A stretch of 64,000 nt of DNA from contig NZ_NJIX01000001.1 of the NCBI RefSeq assembly GCF_002209485.1, forward strand, positions 186,001-250,000, given 5' to 3'. Position 1 is the stretch's first letter, and each line of letters opens with the position of its first letter. The position numbers and the translations under genes were made by a program. This document shows positions 9,864-20,071 of the stretch, piece by piece. Below the pieces are notes generated by a model that worked only from the letters and a program-made list of their open reading frames with translations, searched no databases and had not been told where the DNA came from. The DNA comes from Achromobacter sp. HZ34 (GTDB lineage: Bacteria > Pseudomonadota > Gammaproteobacteria > Burkholderiales > Burkholderiaceae_B).

Positions 9864-11170
9864 GGGCATTTCAACGCATCGCCGTACTGGGCTCGACGGG
9901 CTCCGTCGGGGATAGCACGCTGGACGTCATCGCGCGTCATCCTGAGCGCTTGGGCGTCTATGCCTTGTCGGCGTTCAGCCGCATGGACAAGCTGGCCGAG
10001 CAGGCCGCCGCGACCGGCGCCGCCGTGGTCGTGGTGCCGGACGATGCCGCCGCGGCCCGCTTCCGGCAAGCGTGGCGGGGCGCCGGTGCCCGGCCGGAGA
10101 TCCGCGTCGGCGTCCAGGCCCTGGCCGACACCGCCGCCGACCCGGCTTGCGATACCGTGGTGGCGGCCATCGTCGGCGCCGCCGGCTTGCCGTCGTCCTT
10201 GGCGGCAGCGCGGGCGGGCAAGCGTATCCTGCTGGCCAACAAGGAAGCCCTGGTTGCCGCCGGCTCCCTGTTCATGGCCGCGGTGCGCGACAACGGCGCC
10301 GAACTGCTGCCTATCGACAGCGAACACAATGCCATCTTCCAGTGTATGCCGCACGGTGCCCGCGCCAGCGCGCCCACCGAGCCGGCCGCCGGGGTGCGCC
10401 GCCTGCTCATCACGGCCTCCGGCGGGCCGTTCCGCGGCCGCGATCCCGACACCCTGCATGAAGTAACTCCCGACCAGGCCTGTGCGCATCCGAACTGGAG
10501 CATGGGCCGCAAGATTTCCGTCGACTCCGCCACCATGGTCAACAAGGGCCTGGAAGTGATCGAGGCGCACTGGCTGTTCGCCATGCCGGCGGACCGCATC
10601 GAAGTGCTGATCCATCCGCAAAGCGTGGTGCACTCGATGGTCGAGTACCACGACGGCTCGGTGCTGGCGCAGTTGGGCCAGCCGGACATGCGTACACCCA
10701 TCGCCTATGGGCTGGGGTTTCCCGACCGCGTTGAAAGCGGGGTGGGGATGCTGGACCTGGTGCGCTGGGGGCGGCTCGATTTCGAAGCGCCCGACCTGCG
10801 CCGTTTCCCCTGCCTGGGGGTCTGTTTCGACGCCTTGCGCGCGGGGCAGGGCGCCTGCATCGCGCTGAATGCCGCCAACGAGATTGCCGTGGCGGCTTTC
10901 CTGGCCGGCAAGCTGGCCTATACCCGCATCGCGCCGGCCATCGCCCAGGCCTTGCAGTGGCAGGCCGGCCAGCCATCTGTTACGCTGGGCGGCCTGGAAG
11001 ATGTCCTTGCCCTGGATGCGGAAGCCCGCGCCCTCACGGCCGAATGGATAAGCCGGGCAGCGCTGACCCCGGCAGCCCCTGCAGCCTCTGCAGCCCCGGT
11101 CTCCGCTCAGTCCCTGGCTGGCGGTGCCCGACTGCACGCCGGCCAGCATTCCCTTCCCCGGAATACTTGA
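9860..11170 (+). CDS. dxr: 1-deoxy-D-xylulose 5-phosphate reductoisomerase
   Basis: Second step of the MEP isoprenoid pathway (DXP to MEP, NADPH- and metal-dependent), supplying precursors to uppS. The NADPH loop '[15 protein letters not shown]' is at the N-terminus. '[10 protein letters not shown]', the metal-site '[13 protein letters not shown]', and '[10 protein letters not shown]' with '[20 protein letters not shown]' follow. I place the start at TTG 9860, which overlaps the cdsA TGA: only a few residues precede the nucleotide loop and no closer ATG exists. At 436 residues it exceeds the usual ~400 because of an Ala/Pro-rich C-terminal tail of about 35 residues. Confidence 0.93.
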   Translation: MRAFQRIAVLGSTGSVGDSTLDVIARHPERLGVYALSAFSRMDKLAEQAAATGAAVVVVPDDAAAARFRQAWRGAGARPEIRVGVQALADTAADPACDTVVAAIVGAAGLPSSLAAARAGKRILLANKEALVAAGSLFMAAVRDNGAELLPIDSEHNAIFQCMPHGARASAPTEPAAGVRRLLITASGGPFRGRDPDTLHEVTPDQACAHPNWSMGRKISVDSATMVNKGLEVIEAHWLFAMPADRIEVLIHPQSVVHSMVEYHDGSVLAQLGQPDMRTPIAYGLGFPDRVESGVGMLDLVRWGRLDFEAPDLRRFPCLGVCFDALRAGQGACIALNAANEIAVAAFLAGKLAYTRIAPAIAQALQWQAGQPSVTLGGLEDVLALDAEARALTAEWISRAALTPAAPAASAAPVSAQSLAGGARLHAGQHSLPRNT

Positions 11171-11171
11171 A

Positions 11172-12506
11172 ATGCTCTTGACCCTGCTCGCCTTTGCCGT
11201 TGCGCTCGGCATCCTCATTACATTCCACGAGTTGGGCCATTACTGGGCGGCGCGTGCCTGCGGTGTCATCGTGCACCGGTTTTCCATCGGTTTCGGCAAG
11301 GTCCTGTTGCGCCGCACCGACCGGCACGGCACGGAATGGGCCATCTCGGCCATCCCGCTGGGCGGCTACGTCAAGATGCAGGACGATCCCGCGCCGGGCG
11401 CCACGCCCGAGCAGGCGGCCCGTGCCTTCAATGTCCAGCCGGTGCGCAACCGCATTCTCATCGTCGCCGCCGGTCCCGTTTTCAATCTGATCCTGGCCGT
11501 ACTGCTGTACGCCGGCCTGAACCTGGCTGGCGTGCAGGAACCCGCGCCGCTATTGGGCCAACCGGCCGCCGGCACGCCCGCGGCGACGGCCGGCTTCCAG
11601 TCGGGCGATCGCATCATCGCCATCGACGACAAGGCCGTGGCTTCCTGGAATGATGCGCGCTGGGCCCTGATGGACCGGGTCAGCGAAGGCGGCAAGGTCG
11701 AAATCGAGGTGACGGCGGCAACCGGCGGCACGCAACGCCGTTCGCTGACGCTGGATGGCAGCCGCATGGACCCCTCGCAAGGCGATCCCCTGGCCGCCAG
11801 CGGCCTGCGCCTGCTCGAACCCAAGCCGGTGGTGCGCGGCGTGGTGCCTGGTGGCGCCGGCGAGCGCGCCGGCCTGCGCAATGGTGACGTCATCGTCGGC
11901 GTGGGAGGGCAGAGCACCCCCGATGCCGGTCGCGTGGTGGAGATCGTCCAGCAATACGCCGACAAGGCGCTGCCCCTGCAGGTGCGGCGCGATGGCGCCG
12001 AGCTGACGCTGTCGGCGGTGCCGCAGGCCGATCACGATGCCAGCGGCCGCGTCATCGGCCGCATCGGCGTGCAACTGGGCGCCGACATCCCCATGGTCAC
12101 GGTGCGCTACGGCCTGGGCGAAAGCCTGTGGCAGGGCGTCACCCGTACCGCCGACACCGCCTGGTTTTCCCTGCGCATGATGGGCCGCATGGTCACCGGC
12201 GCCGTGTCCTGGCGCAATATCAGCGGCCCGGTCACCATCGCCGACTACGCCGGCCAGACCGCCCGGCTGGGCCTGGCTGCCTATATTTCCTACCTGGCCC
12301 TGATCAGTATCAGCCTGGGGGTACTCAATCTGCTGCCGATTCCCATGCTGGACGGGGGGCACCTGCTGTACTATCTCATCGAAATTTTGCGCGGCAGCCC
12401 GCCGCCATCGCGTTGGCTGGATATCGGGCAGCGCGCGGGGCTGGGGTTGCTGGCAGGTTTGATGGGGCTTGCGCTTTTCAATGATTTTGCGCGGCTTTTC
12501 ACATAG
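11172..12506 (+). CDS. rseP: Site-2 metalloprotease RseP
   Basis: Intramembrane zinc protease that cleaves anti-sigma-E in the envelope stress response and clears remnant signal peptides. 444 residues. The zinc motif HELGH is at residues 19-23 in the first helix and the third ligand is in 'LPIPMLDGGHLLYYLIE' near the C-terminus. Two PDZ domains lie between them ('AGFQSGDRIIAIDDKAV' and 'GERAGLRNGDVIVGVGG'). The ATG at 11172, immediately after the dxr stop, puts HExxH at the expected distance. bamA follows, linking outer-membrane assembly to its stress sensor. Confidence 0.97.
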   Translation: MLLTLLAFAVALGILITFHELGHYWAARACGVIVHRFSIGFGKVLLRRTDRHGTEWAISAIPLGGYVKMQDDPAPGATPEQAARAFNVQPVRNRILIVAAGPVFNLILAVLLYAGLNLAGVQEPAPLLGQPAAGTPAATAGFQSGDRIIAIDDKAVASWNDARWALMDRVSEGGKVEIEVTAATGGTQRRSLTLDGSRMDPSQGDPLAASGLRLLEPKPVVRGVVPGGAGERAGLRNGDVIVGVGGQSTPDAGRVVEIVQQYADKALPLQVRRDGAELTLSAVPQADHDASGRVIGRIGVQLGADIPMVTVRYGLGESLWQGVTRTADTAWFSLRMMGRMVTGAVSWRNISGPVTIADYAGQTARLGLAAYISYLALISISLGVLNLLPIPMLDGGHLLYYLIEILRGSPPPSRWLDIGQRAGLGLLAGLMGLALFNDFARLFT

Positions 12507-12574
12507 CCGCGTGCCACACATACGCTTTGTGCCTTAAAATCCTCCGCCATTCGTACGACCAAGGACTATCCAGG

Positions 12575-14908
12575 ATGCTTTTCCGCAGGCTGTTTCAAAA
12601 CAAGAAGGGATTGTGGGCGAGCCTTCTTGCCATGCTGCTGTTGCCAGCGCTGGCTCACGCCTTCGAACCCTTCGTCGTGCGGGACATTCGCGTTGAAGGC
12701 ATCCAACGGATCGACGCCGGTACGGTCTTCGGTTATCTGCCCGTGAAAGTCGGGCAGAAATTCACCGAGGACGACGCCACCGAGGCAGTGCGCCGCCTGT
12801 ACGGCAGCGGCTTCTTCAGCGATGTCAGCGTCAATACCGATCGCGATGTCGTCGTCGTGAACGTGCAGGAACGCGCAACCATCGCATCCATCAGCTTCAA
12901 CGGCATGCGCGAGTTCGACTCCAAGGCGATCACGACCTCCCTGCAGCAGGTGGGTTTTGCCGAAGGCCGGATCTTCGACCGCTCCATGCTGGAGCGCGCC
13001 GAGTTCGAACTCAAGCAGCAGTACATGACCAAGGGCAAGTACGGCGTCGAAGTGACCTCGACCGTCACGCCGCTGCCGCGTAACCGGGTCGGTATCAGCT
13101 TCGATATCTTCGAAGGTGAAGTGGCGCGCATCCGCGAGATCCACTTCGTCGGCAACAAGGCCTTCTCCGAAAGCGAGCTGCTGGACCAGATCAAGCTGAC
13201 CACGCCGGGCTGGCTTACCTGGTACACCGATACCGACAAGTACTCGCGCGAGAAGCTGGAAGGCGATGTCGAAAGCATCCGCTCCTTCTATCTGGACCGC
13301 GGTTTCCTCGAATACACCGCCGAACCGCCCCAGGTGACGATTTCGCCGGACCGCAAGGACATCTTCATCACTTTCACGGTGCATGAAGGCCAGCCCTACA
13401 AGGTGCGCAGCGTCAAGCTGGCCGGCAACCTGCTGGGCCTGGACACCGAAATCAACAAGCTGGTCAAGGTCAAGGCCGGTGACACGTTCTCCGCCGCCGA
13501 AGTCAACGACACCAACAAGGCCATCACGGACTACCTGGGTGAGTTGGGTTATGCCTTCGCCAACGTCAACCCCAACCCGCAGATGGACCGTGCCAAGCAC
13601 GAGGCCGACCTGACGTTCTACGTCGACCCCAGCCGCCGTGTGTACGTGCGCCGCATCCAGATCGGCGGCAACACCCGCACCCGCGACGAAGTGGTGCGCC
13701 GTGAAATGCGCCAGCAGGAAGCCGCGTGGTATGACGCCGGCGACATCAAGATGTCGCGTGACCGGATCGACCGCCTGGGCTACTTCAACGACGTCAACGT
13801 CAAGACCGATCCGGTCCCGGGTTCGCCCGACCAGGTCGACGTCAACGTCGACGTGAAGGAAAAGCCCACCGGCATGATCAACCTGGGTGTGGGTTACGGC
13901 TCGACCGACCGCGCCATCCTGTCCGCCGGTATCAGCGAAGACAACGTGTTCGGCAGCGGTACCAACCTGACGCTGCAGTTGAATACCAGCGCCACCAACC
14001 GTGCCGCCGTGCTGTCGCACACCGATCCGTACTGGACCAAGGACGGCATCAGCCGCACTACGTCGCTGTACTACCGCCAGACCAAGCCTTTCCTGGACAA
14101 CGACGGCGAATACCGCGTGAAGTCGTACGGCCTGGGCATGAACTTCGGTATTCCCATTTCGGAATACGACCGCATCACGCTGGGCGGTACGTTCGAACGC
14201 AACCAGATCTACCTGTACGACGATTCGCCCGCTGCCTACCGCAACTTTGTCGACCAATACGGCGACAAGACCGACGCCTTCATCCTGTCGACTGGCTGGC
14301 AGAAGGACACCCGCGACAGCGCCCTGGCGCCGAACAAGGGTTACTTCAGCAAGCTGCAGGCGCAAGGTTCGACGATGGACCTGAAGTACACCATGCTGTC
14401 GGGCCAACAACAGGTCTTCCTGCCGCTCAGCCGCAACTACACCCTGGCGCTGAATGGCCAGGTGGACTGGGGCAATTCGTACGGCAGCAAGGACTTCCCG
14501 GTCATCAAGAACGTGTACGCGGGCGGTATCGGCACGGTGCGCGGTTACGAAGGTTCGTCCTTGGGGCCGCGTGACTCGCTCACGGGTGACTACCTTGGTG
14601 GTGCGCGCCGCATCGTGGCCAACGCCCAGCTGTACCTGCCTTTCCCGGGCGCCAACAAGGATCGCACGCTGCGCTGGTTCATCTTCACCGATGCGGGCCA
14701 GGTCAAGCCGGGTTCCGGCATGACTTGCACCACCGGCAAGGCCAGCGATCCTGTGACCGATCCTTGCGGCTGGCGTTTCTCCGCTGGTGTCGGCCTGTCG
14801 TGGCAGTCGCCGCTCGGCCCGCTGCAGTTGTCTTACGCTCGCCCGCTCAACCAGAAGCCGGGTGACGATTCGCAGAGCTTCCAGTTCCAGATCGGTACTG
14901 GTTTCTAA
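12575..14908 (+). CDS. bamA: Outer membrane protein assembly factor BamA
   Basis: Central beta-barrel of the BAM complex that inserts outer-membrane proteins. 777 residues. A signal peptide ends at 'LLPALAHA-FEPF' (about residues 1-28). Five POTRA repeats follow, the first beginning 'VRDIRVEGIQRIDAGTVFGY', then the Omp85 barrel. The barrel carries the conserved 'GGIGTVRGYEGSSLGPRD' (V/I-R-G-F/Y loop) and the protein ends in Phe ('FQFQIGTGF'), the outer-membrane recognition signature. skp follows after 109 bp. A hairpin (14931-14954) in that gap might modulate readthrough. Confidence 0.98.
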   Translation: MLFRRLFQNKKGLWASLLAMLLLPALAHAFEPFVVRDIRVEGIQRIDAGTVFGYLPVKVGQKFTEDDATEAVRRLYGSGFFSDVSVNTDRDVVVVNVQERATIASISFNGMREFDSKAITTSLQQVGFAEGRIFDRSMLERAEFELKQQYMTKGKYGVEVTSTVTPLPRNRVGISFDIFEGEVARIREIHFVGNKAFSESELLDQIKLTTPGWLTWYTDTDKYSREKLEGDVESIRSFYLDRGFLEYTAEPPQVTISPDRKDIFITFTVHEGQPYKVRSVKLAGNLLGLDTEINKLVKVKAGDTFSAAEVNDTNKAITDYLGELGYAFANVNPNPQMDRAKHEADLTFYVDPSRRVYVRRIQIGGNTRTRDEVVRREMRQQEAAWYDAGDIKMSRDRIDRLGYFNDVNVKTDPVPGSPDQVDVNVDVKEKPTGMINLGVGYGSTDRAILSAGISEDNVFGSGTNLTLQLNTSATNRAAVLSHTDPYWTKDGISRTTSLYYRQTKPFLDNDGEYRVKSYGLGMNFGIPISEYDRITLGGTFERNQIYLYDDSPAAYRNFVDQYGDKTDAFILSTGWQKDTRDSALAPNKGYFSKLQAQGSTMDLKYTMLSGQQQVFLPLSRNYTLALNGQVDWGNSYGSKDFPVIKNVYAGGIGTVRGYEGSSLGPRDSLTGDYLGGARRIVANAQLYLPFPGANKDRTLRWFIFTDAGQVKPGSGMTCTTGKASDPVTDPCGWRFSAGVGLSWQSPLGPLQLSYARPLNQKPGDDSQSFQFQIGTGF

Positions 14909-14930
14909 AAGCTAGCCAGTTACGGCTAAT

Positions 14931-14954
14931 GGTGGCCGGATGTTTCCGGCCGCC
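14931..14954 (+). terminator. Hairpin in the bamA-skp gap
   Basis: GGTGGCCGG (14931-14939) faces CCGGCCGCC (14946-14954) with one mismatch and a 6-nt loop. No T-run follows, so it is more likely an mRNA stabiliser or weak attenuator than a terminator. Confidence 0.3.
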
Positions 14955-15017
14955 TGTTACGACTCTGGTTTAGTGGCACAATACCGTTTTGCTTTACCTA
15001 TCGAAGGTGAGATTTTC

Positions 15018-15575
15018 ATGATGTCTGATTTCGCACGCAAACTGTCCCGTATCTCCCGCGCGGCATCCGTCAACCTGATGGGCACGCTGGTGGTGGCGGG
15101 CGCGCTGCTGGCGGGCGGTGCTTATGCGGCTCCCGCCGCGGCGCAAAGTACCAAAATCGGCTTCGTCAATACCGAACGCATCCTGCGTGAATCGGGTCCG
15201 GCCAAGGCTGCCCAAGCCAAGATCGAAGCTGAATTCAAGCGCCGTGACGACGACCTCCAGCGCGCTACCTCAACGCTGCGCGCCCAGGCCGAAAAGTACG
15301 ACAAGGACGCGCCCGTCCTGTCCGAAGGCGATCGCGTCAAGCGCCAGCGCGACCTGAGCAACAGCGATGCCGATCTGCAGCGCCGTCGCCGCGAGTTCCA
15401 GGAAGACTTCAACCGTCGCCGCAACGAGGAATTCTCCGCCATCGTGGAGAAGGCCAACGCCGCGATCAAGCGCATTGCCGAAACGGAAAACTACGACCTG
15501 ATCGTGCAGGACGCGGTGACCGTCAACCCGCGCGTCGACATCACCGACCGCGTGATTCAGGCATTGGGCAAGTAA
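15018..15575 (+). CDS. skp: Periplasmic chaperone Skp/OmpH
   Basis: Trimeric holdase that carries unfolded outer-membrane proteins across the periplasm to BamA. 185 residues. The start at ATG 15018 (doublet ATG ATG) gives a long signal peptide with cleavage near 'AYAAPAAAQ-STKIGFVNTE'. The mature part opens with the OmpH signature 'KIGFVNTERILRESGPAKAA' and continues as charged alpha-helical coiled coil, rich in Arg, Glu and Lys, that forms the tentacles. Its place between bamA and lpxD is the classic conserved order. Confidence 0.95.
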   Translation: MMSDFARKLSRISRAASVNLMGTLVVAGALLAGGAYAAPAAAQSTKIGFVNTERILRESGPAKAAQAKIEAEFKRRDDDLQRATSTLRAQAEKYDKDAPVLSEGDRVKRQRDLSNSDADLQRRRREFQEDFNRRRNEEFSAIVEKANAAIKRIAETENYDLIVQDAVTVNPRVDITDRVIQALGK

Positions 15576-15584
15576 GCTTCACGT

Positions 15585-16700
15585 ATGCCCATCCTGCTGG
15601 ATCTCGACCATGCACCGTCGCTCGACGAGCTGTTAGGCGCCACCGACACCACGGGTCTTGAATGGCGGCTCAGCGCCGCTGCCGGCAGGACACTTCCTCG
15701 CATCCAGGGGCTGGGCACCTTGTCCAGCGCCGGTGCGACGGAAATCAGCTTCCTCGCGAATCCCCGGTACCAGAGCCAATTGCCAAGCACCCAGGCGGGT
15801 GCGGTGATCGTCACTCCGGACGTGGAGCAGGCCCTGGCGGCGGCGGATGCCGCGGGCGACGGGGTTGCCCCGGCGACTTTCGCCCGGGTGGTCTGCAAAA
15901 ATCCTTATTTGCTTTATGCGCGGGTGGCGCAGTGGTTCGAGCGTGCGCGCCGTCCCGCGGCCATCGCATCGATACACCCCAGCGCCGTCGTGGCGGCTGA
16001 CGCGGTGATCGGCGCCAACGTCCGCATCGGCCCGCATTGCGTGGTGGAAGCGGGCGCGCGTATCGGCGCCAACAGCATTCTGGGCCCAGCCTGCGTCATC
16101 GGCGCCGGCTCGGCCATTGGGCCGGACAGTCTGTTGCATGCCCGGGTTACCTTGTATGCGGGCGTAACCGTGGGCGCCCGCGCCATCCTCCATTCGGGCT
16201 GTGTGCTGGGCGCGGATGGCTTCGGTTTCGCGCCCGATCCGGCGCAAGGCAGTCGCGGAGCCTGGGGCAAGATCCCCCAGTTCGGCGGCGTCAGCGTGGG
16301 TGACGACGTGGAAATCGGCGCGAATACGACGATTGACCGTGGCGCGTTGGAAGACACGGTCATCGCCCACGGCGTCAAGCTGGACAACCAGATCATGGTC
16401 GCGCACAACGTGCGTATCGGCGCCTACACCGCGGTGGCGGCCTGCGTCGGTATCGCCGGTTCGACCACGATCGGGGAACGATGCACGATCGGCGGTGCCT
16501 CGATGCTGTCGGGGCATCTGACCTTGGCCGATGACGTCCATATCTCGGGCGGCACCGCCATCACGTCGAATATCTCCCGACCGGGCCGGTACACTGGCGT
16601 GTATCCGTACGCGGAACACGGAGACTGGCAACGCAACGCCGCCGTGATACAACAGCTGGGACAATTACGTCGCCGTTTGCGCGACGTTGAGAAAAAATAG
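15585..16700 (+). CDS. lpxD: UDP-3-O-(3-hydroxyacyl)glucosamine N-acyltransferase
   Basis: Third step of lipid A synthesis, adding an N-linked hydroxyacyl chain. 371 residues. An N-terminal uridine-binding domain includes '[15 protein letters not shown]'-type sequence, followed by left-handed beta-helix hexapeptide repeats ([14 protein letters not shown] and many more). The catalytic-base region appears as '[17 protein letters not shown]' and the end has '[16 protein letters not shown]'. It begins 9 bp after skp, with fabZ 89 bp downstream. Confidence 0.96.
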   Translation: MPILLDLDHAPSLDELLGATDTTGLEWRLSAAAGRTLPRIQGLGTLSSAGATEISFLANPRYQSQLPSTQAGAVIVTPDVEQALAAADAAGDGVAPATFARVVCKNPYLLYARVAQWFERARRPAAIASIHPSAVVAADAVIGANVRIGPHCVVEAGARIGANSILGPACVIGAGSAIGPDSLLHARVTLYAGVTVGARAILHSGCVLGADGFGFAPDPAQGSRGAWGKIPQFGGVSVGDDVEIGANTTIDRGALEDTVIAHGVKLDNQIMVAHNVRIGAYTAVAACVGIAGSTTIGERCTIGGASMLSGHLTLADDVHISGGTAITSNISRPGRYTGVYPYAEHGDWQRNAAVIQQLGQLRRRLRDVEKK

Positions 16701-16789
16701 GGCAGGATGCCGCCTGTGCCGCCGGGGATAAACTGGCGCCGGCGGGCGCCAGCCCACATCACCCTTCGTACTGCAGGAATATCAAAGAC

Positions 16790-17242
16790 ATGGAACTCGA
16801 TATAAAGGGGATCCTGGACCGTTTGCCGCACCGCTATCCGATGCTTCTGATCGATCGCGTGCTCGACATCCAGCCTGGTAAATCCATCGTGGCGCTGAAG
16901 AACGTCTCGATCAACGAGCCGTTCTTCACGGGCCATTTCCCCCACCATCCCGTCATGCCCGGCGTCCTCATCCTGGAAGCCATGGCGCAGGCCGCCGCGT
17001 TGTTCTCGTTTGCCGACGAAAAGGCGCTGCAGAAGGACGACAACTCGACGGTCTACTATTTCGTGGGTATCGATGGCGCGCGTTTCCGCCGCCCGGTGGT
17101 GCCTGGCGACCAATTGCGCATCGAAGTCGATGCCGAGCGCCTGAGCCGCTCGATCTGCAAATACTCCGGCCGTGCGCTGGTCGATGGCCAACTCGTGGCC
17201 GAGGCCAAGCTCATGTGTGCCATCCGCAGCCTGGAAGTTTAA
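16790..17242 (+). CDS. fabZ: 3-hydroxyacyl-[acyl-carrier-protein] dehydratase FabZ
   Basis: Dehydrates hydroxyacyl-ACP in fatty-acid elongation and competes with LpxA for hydroxymyristoyl-ACP. 150 residues, hot-dog fold. '[13 protein letters not shown]' begins the domain, the catalytic His lies in '[13 protein letters not shown]' and the catalytic Glu in '[11 protein letters not shown]'. It is directly abutted by lpxA, whose ATG follows the stop codon with no spacer, implying translational coupling. Confidence 0.97.
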   Translation: MELDIKGILDRLPHRYPMLLIDRVLDIQPGKSIVALKNVSINEPFFTGHFPHHPVMPGVLILEAMAQAAALFSFADEKALQKDDNSTVYYFVGIDGARFRRPVVPGDQLRIEVDAERLSRSICKYSGRALVDGQLVAEAKLMCAIRSLEV

Positions 17243-18037
17243 ATGTCCGGAAATATCCATCCCACCGCCGTCGTCGACCCGGCGGCCGATATCGACAGTT
17301 CAGCCGTCATCGGCCCGTACAGCGTAATCGGACCCAATGTGCGCATTGGCGCGGGGACGGAGATAGGGCCGCACTGCGTCATCGATGGCGTCACCACGAT
17401 CGGACGTGACAACCGTTTCTACCGGTTTTGCTCGATCGGCGGGATGCCGCAGGACAAGAAGTACGCCGGCGAAGCGACGCGCCTGGAAATCGGCGATCGC
17501 AACACGGTCCGTGAATTCGTCACCTTCAACACGGGGACGGTGCAGGACGGCGGTGTCACGACCATAGGCAGCGACAACTGGGTCATGGCCTATGTCCACG
17601 TGGCCCATGACTGCCACATCGGCAGCAACACCATCCTGGCCAATGCGGTGCAACTGGGCGGACACGTACGCGTGGGCGACTGGGCCATCATCGGCGGCCT
17701 GGTGGGCGTGCATCAATTCAGCCGCATCGGCGCGCACAGCATGACCGGCGGCAACAGCTCGCTGATGCAGGACACGCCGCCCTACGTGCTGGCCGCGGGC
17801 AATCCCTGCCGGCCGGTGGGCATCAATACCGAAGGCCTGAAGCGACGCGGGTTCTCCCCTGTGATGATCTCGGCGCTGCGCGACGCGTACAAGTCGATCT
17901 ACCGCCGTGGCCTGTCCTTGCAGGAAGCCTCCGCCGAAATCCGCGCCCGCCAGGACCAGGAGCCGGAGACGCGCGAGTCGCTACAGGTGCTGCTGGATTT
18001 CATCGATGTCAGCAACCGCGGCATCATCCGGCCGTGA
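17243..18037 (+). CDS. lpxA: Acyl-ACP--UDP-N-acetylglucosamine O-acyltransferase
   Basis: First step of lipid A synthesis. 264 residues of hexapeptide beta-helix ('VIGPYSVIGPNVRIGAGTEI'), the catalytic-His region 'NWVMAYVHVAHDCHIGSNT', and a C-terminal helical domain with 'CRPVGINTEGLKRRGFS'. Its start directly abuts the fabZ stop and its stop codon overlaps the GTG start of lpxB by 4 bp, so fabZ-lpxA-lpxB are tightly coupled. Confidence 0.97.
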   Translation: MSGNIHPTAVVDPAADIDSSAVIGPYSVIGPNVRIGAGTEIGPHCVIDGVTTIGRDNRFYRFCSIGGMPQDKKYAGEATRLEIGDRNTVREFVTFNTGTVQDGGVTTIGSDNWVMAYVHVAHDCHIGSNTILANAVQLGGHVRVGDWAIIGGLVGVHQFSRIGAHSMTGGNSSLMQDTPPYVLAAGNPCRPVGINTEGLKRRGFSPVMISALRDAYKSIYRRGLSLQEASAEIRARQDQEPETRESLQVLLDFIDVSNRGIIRP

Positions 18038-19353
18038 GTGTCGACAAGACGCCCGTGGCAACACCGGCAGTGCACGGGGATGGCCGCTCCAACCATATCG
18101 GCATGGTGGCCGGCGAACCGTCCGGCGATATGCTGGCCGCCCGCATCATGCAGGGGCTGCAGCAACGCACCCCTGGCGTCATCTGCCAGGGCATAGGCGG
18201 GCCGCGCATGCAGGCCCAGGGTTTCGAGTCCTGGCACCCCATGCACGCGCTGACGGTGTTCGGCTATGTCGACGCGCTCAAGCGTATTCCCAGCCTGCTG
18301 TCGATATACGGTGACACCAAGCGGCGCCTGCTGGCCGCGCCGCCTTCGGTGTTCGTCGGTATCGACGCACCGGATTTCAATCTGAAGCTGGAGCTGCAAT
18401 TGCGGCAGGCCGGCGTGCCGACGGTGCATTTCGTCGGGCCGTCGATCTGGGCCTGGCGCTACGAGCGCATCCACAAGATACGCGAGGCGGTCTCCCATAT
18501 GCTGGTGCTCTTCCCGTTCGAGGAAGAGATCTACCAGAAGGAAGGCATTCCGGTTACCTACGTCGGCCACCCCCTGGCTGGCACCATTCCCATGCATCCC
18601 GATCGCGCCGCGGCGCGCGCGCGCCTGGGCCTGGAGCAGGGCGCCCGCGTCCTGGCCATGTTGCCGGGCAGCCGTTCGTCCGAGATCAAGGTGCTGGCGC
18701 CGCGTTTCCTGCAAGCCCTGCAAAAGCTGCAGCAGCGTGATCCGGCCCTGCAATGCGTGGTGCCCATGGTCAATGCGCAGCGTCGCGCCGAATTCGACGA
18801 GTTCTTGCGCCAGTATCCGGTCGCCAATCTGCGCATCGTTACGGCGGACGACGTCGCCCCGGGCGGCCTGGCGGCCGCAGGCAGTGAACGGCGCAACGGC
18901 GCAGGCAACGGCCCGGTCAACGGTGCAGCCGATGGCCAGGGTGCGCCCGCGCCGGTGGCCTGGAGCGTGATGGAGGCGGCCGATGCGGTGCTGGTAGCCA
19001 GCGGCACGGCCACGCTGGAGGCGGCCCTGTTCAAGCGCCCCATGGTGATTTCGTACTACCTGCCGACGTGGATGCGCCGTATCATGTCGTGGAAGTCGAA
19101 ACAGCAGCGTCCCTATCTGCCGTGGGTGGGCCTGCCCAATGTGCTGCTGCGCGATTTCGCCGTCCCGGAACTGTTGCAGGACGACGCCACGCCGGAGAAG
19201 CTGGCCGAGGCCACGTGGACGGCGCTGACCGATGACGCAAACGCGGCACGGGTCGAGGCGCGTTTCACGGCCATGCACCAGGAACTGTTGCGTGACACGC
19301 CGGCGCTGGCCGCGCAGGCGATCATCGAGGTGTCTTCCCGTGGATCAGTCTGA
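18034..19353 (+). CDS. lpxB: Lipid-A-disaccharide synthase, with a low-complexity insertion
   Basis: Membrane-associated GT-B glycosyltransferase joining UDP-diacylglucosamine and lipid X. The GTG start overlaps the lpxA stop. Key blocks are '[19 protein letters not shown]', '[18 protein letters not shown]', '[16 protein letters not shown]', '[19 protein letters not shown]' and the C-terminal '[19 protein letters not shown]'. At 439 residues it is about 50 longer than usual. The excess includes a Gly/Ala/Asn-rich stretch at about residues 274-307 between the domain-2 strands and '[18 protein letters not shown]'. The insertion is in frame and the flanking motifs are intact, so the enzyme should be active. 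Confidence 0.95.
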   Translation: MSVDKTPVATPAVHGDGRSNHIGMVAGEPSGDMLAARIMQGLQQRTPGVICQGIGGPRMQAQGFESWHPMHALTVFGYVDALKRIPSLLSIYGDTKRRLLAAPPSVFVGIDAPDFNLKLELQLRQAGVPTVHFVGPSIWAWRYERIHKIREAVSHMLVLFPFEEEIYQKEGIPVTYVGHPLAGTIPMHPDRAAARARLGLEQGARVLAMLPGSRSSEIKVLAPRFLQALQKLQQRDPALQCVVPMVNAQRRAEFDEFLRQYPVANLRIVTADDVAPGGLAAAGSERRNGAGNGPVNGAADGQGAPAPVAWSVMEAADAVLVASGTATLEAALFKRPMVISYYLPTWMRRIMSWKSKQQRPYLPWVGLPNVLLRDFAVPELLQDDATPEKLAEATWTALTDDANAARVEARFTAMHQELLRDTPALAAQAIIEVSSRGSV

Positions 19354-19993
19354 CTTTTTCGGCATGGATGGCCTGGCCGACGTCATCGTGGCTGGTGTGG
19401 ACGAGGCGGGCCGTGGCCCCCTGGCCGGCGCCGTGTATGCCGCCGCCGTCATCCTGGATCCCAACCGGCCGGTCGCCGGGTTGGCGGATTCCAAGATATT
19501 GACCGCCGAACGGCGCGATGAGCTGGCGCCGTTGATCCGCGCGAATGCCCACGCCTGGTTCATCGCCAAGGCCAGCGTGAAGGAAATCGACAAGCTCAAC
19601 ATCCTGCGTGCCACGATGCTGGCCATGCAGCGCGCCGTCGCCGGCCTGGCCATCAAACCGGGCCTGGCCCTGGTCGACGGCAACCAGGCGCCCAAGCTGA
19701 AGTGCGGCGTGAAGACCATCATCAAAGGCGATGCGCTGGTGCCGGCGATCTCGGCGGCTTCCATCCTGGCCAAGACCGCGCGCGATGCCGACCTGGTGCG
19801 CCTGCATGGAATGTATCCGCACTACGGGTTCGACCAGCACAAGGGCTATGGCACCGCCATGCATCTTGAGCGTTTGCGCGAGCACGGACCTTGTCCGGAA
19901 CACAGGCAGAGCTTCGCGCCGATCAAGGCGTGGGCAGGCGGCAGGGTCGATGTGACCATCGTCGAGACGTTTACCTCGCTCATCGCCGACTGA
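19340..19993 (+). CDS. rnhB: Ribonuclease HII
   Basis: Removes ribonucleotides misincorporated in DNA and RNA-DNA hybrids. 217 residues from the GTG at 19340, which overlaps the lpxB end by 14 bp. The next in-frame ATG (FFGMDGL) is also possible. Catalytic acidic residues are in '[17 protein letters not shown]' (Asp-Glu) and 'ALVDGNQAP' (Asp), with the fourth in '[13 protein letters not shown]'. '[17 protein letters not shown]' is the conserved C-terminal block. It closes the lpxD-to-rnhB run, as in many proteobacteria. Confidence 0.95.
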   Translation: MDQSDFFGMDGLADVIVAGVDEAGRGPLAGAVYAAAVILDPNRPVAGLADSKILTAERRDELAPLIRANAHAWFIAKASVKEIDKLNILRATMLAMQRAVAGLAIKPGLALVDGNQAPKLKCGVKTIIKGDALVPAISAASILAKTARDADLVRLHGMYPHYGFDQHKGYGTAMHLERLREHGPCPEHRQSFAPIKAWAGGRVDVTIVETFTSLIAD

Positions 19994-20071
19994 TTCGCAA
20001 CCTGGTTCCTGACTCAGGCGCGGCGTCTGCTCCGCGCCACGGTTACGCTTCTGTTTTCTCTTTCGACGTTT

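Noticed and set aside
12566-14410. 614-codon minus-strand frame opposite bamA
   Set aside because: No recognisable motif, and bamA on the other strand is unambiguous from signal peptide to terminal Phe.
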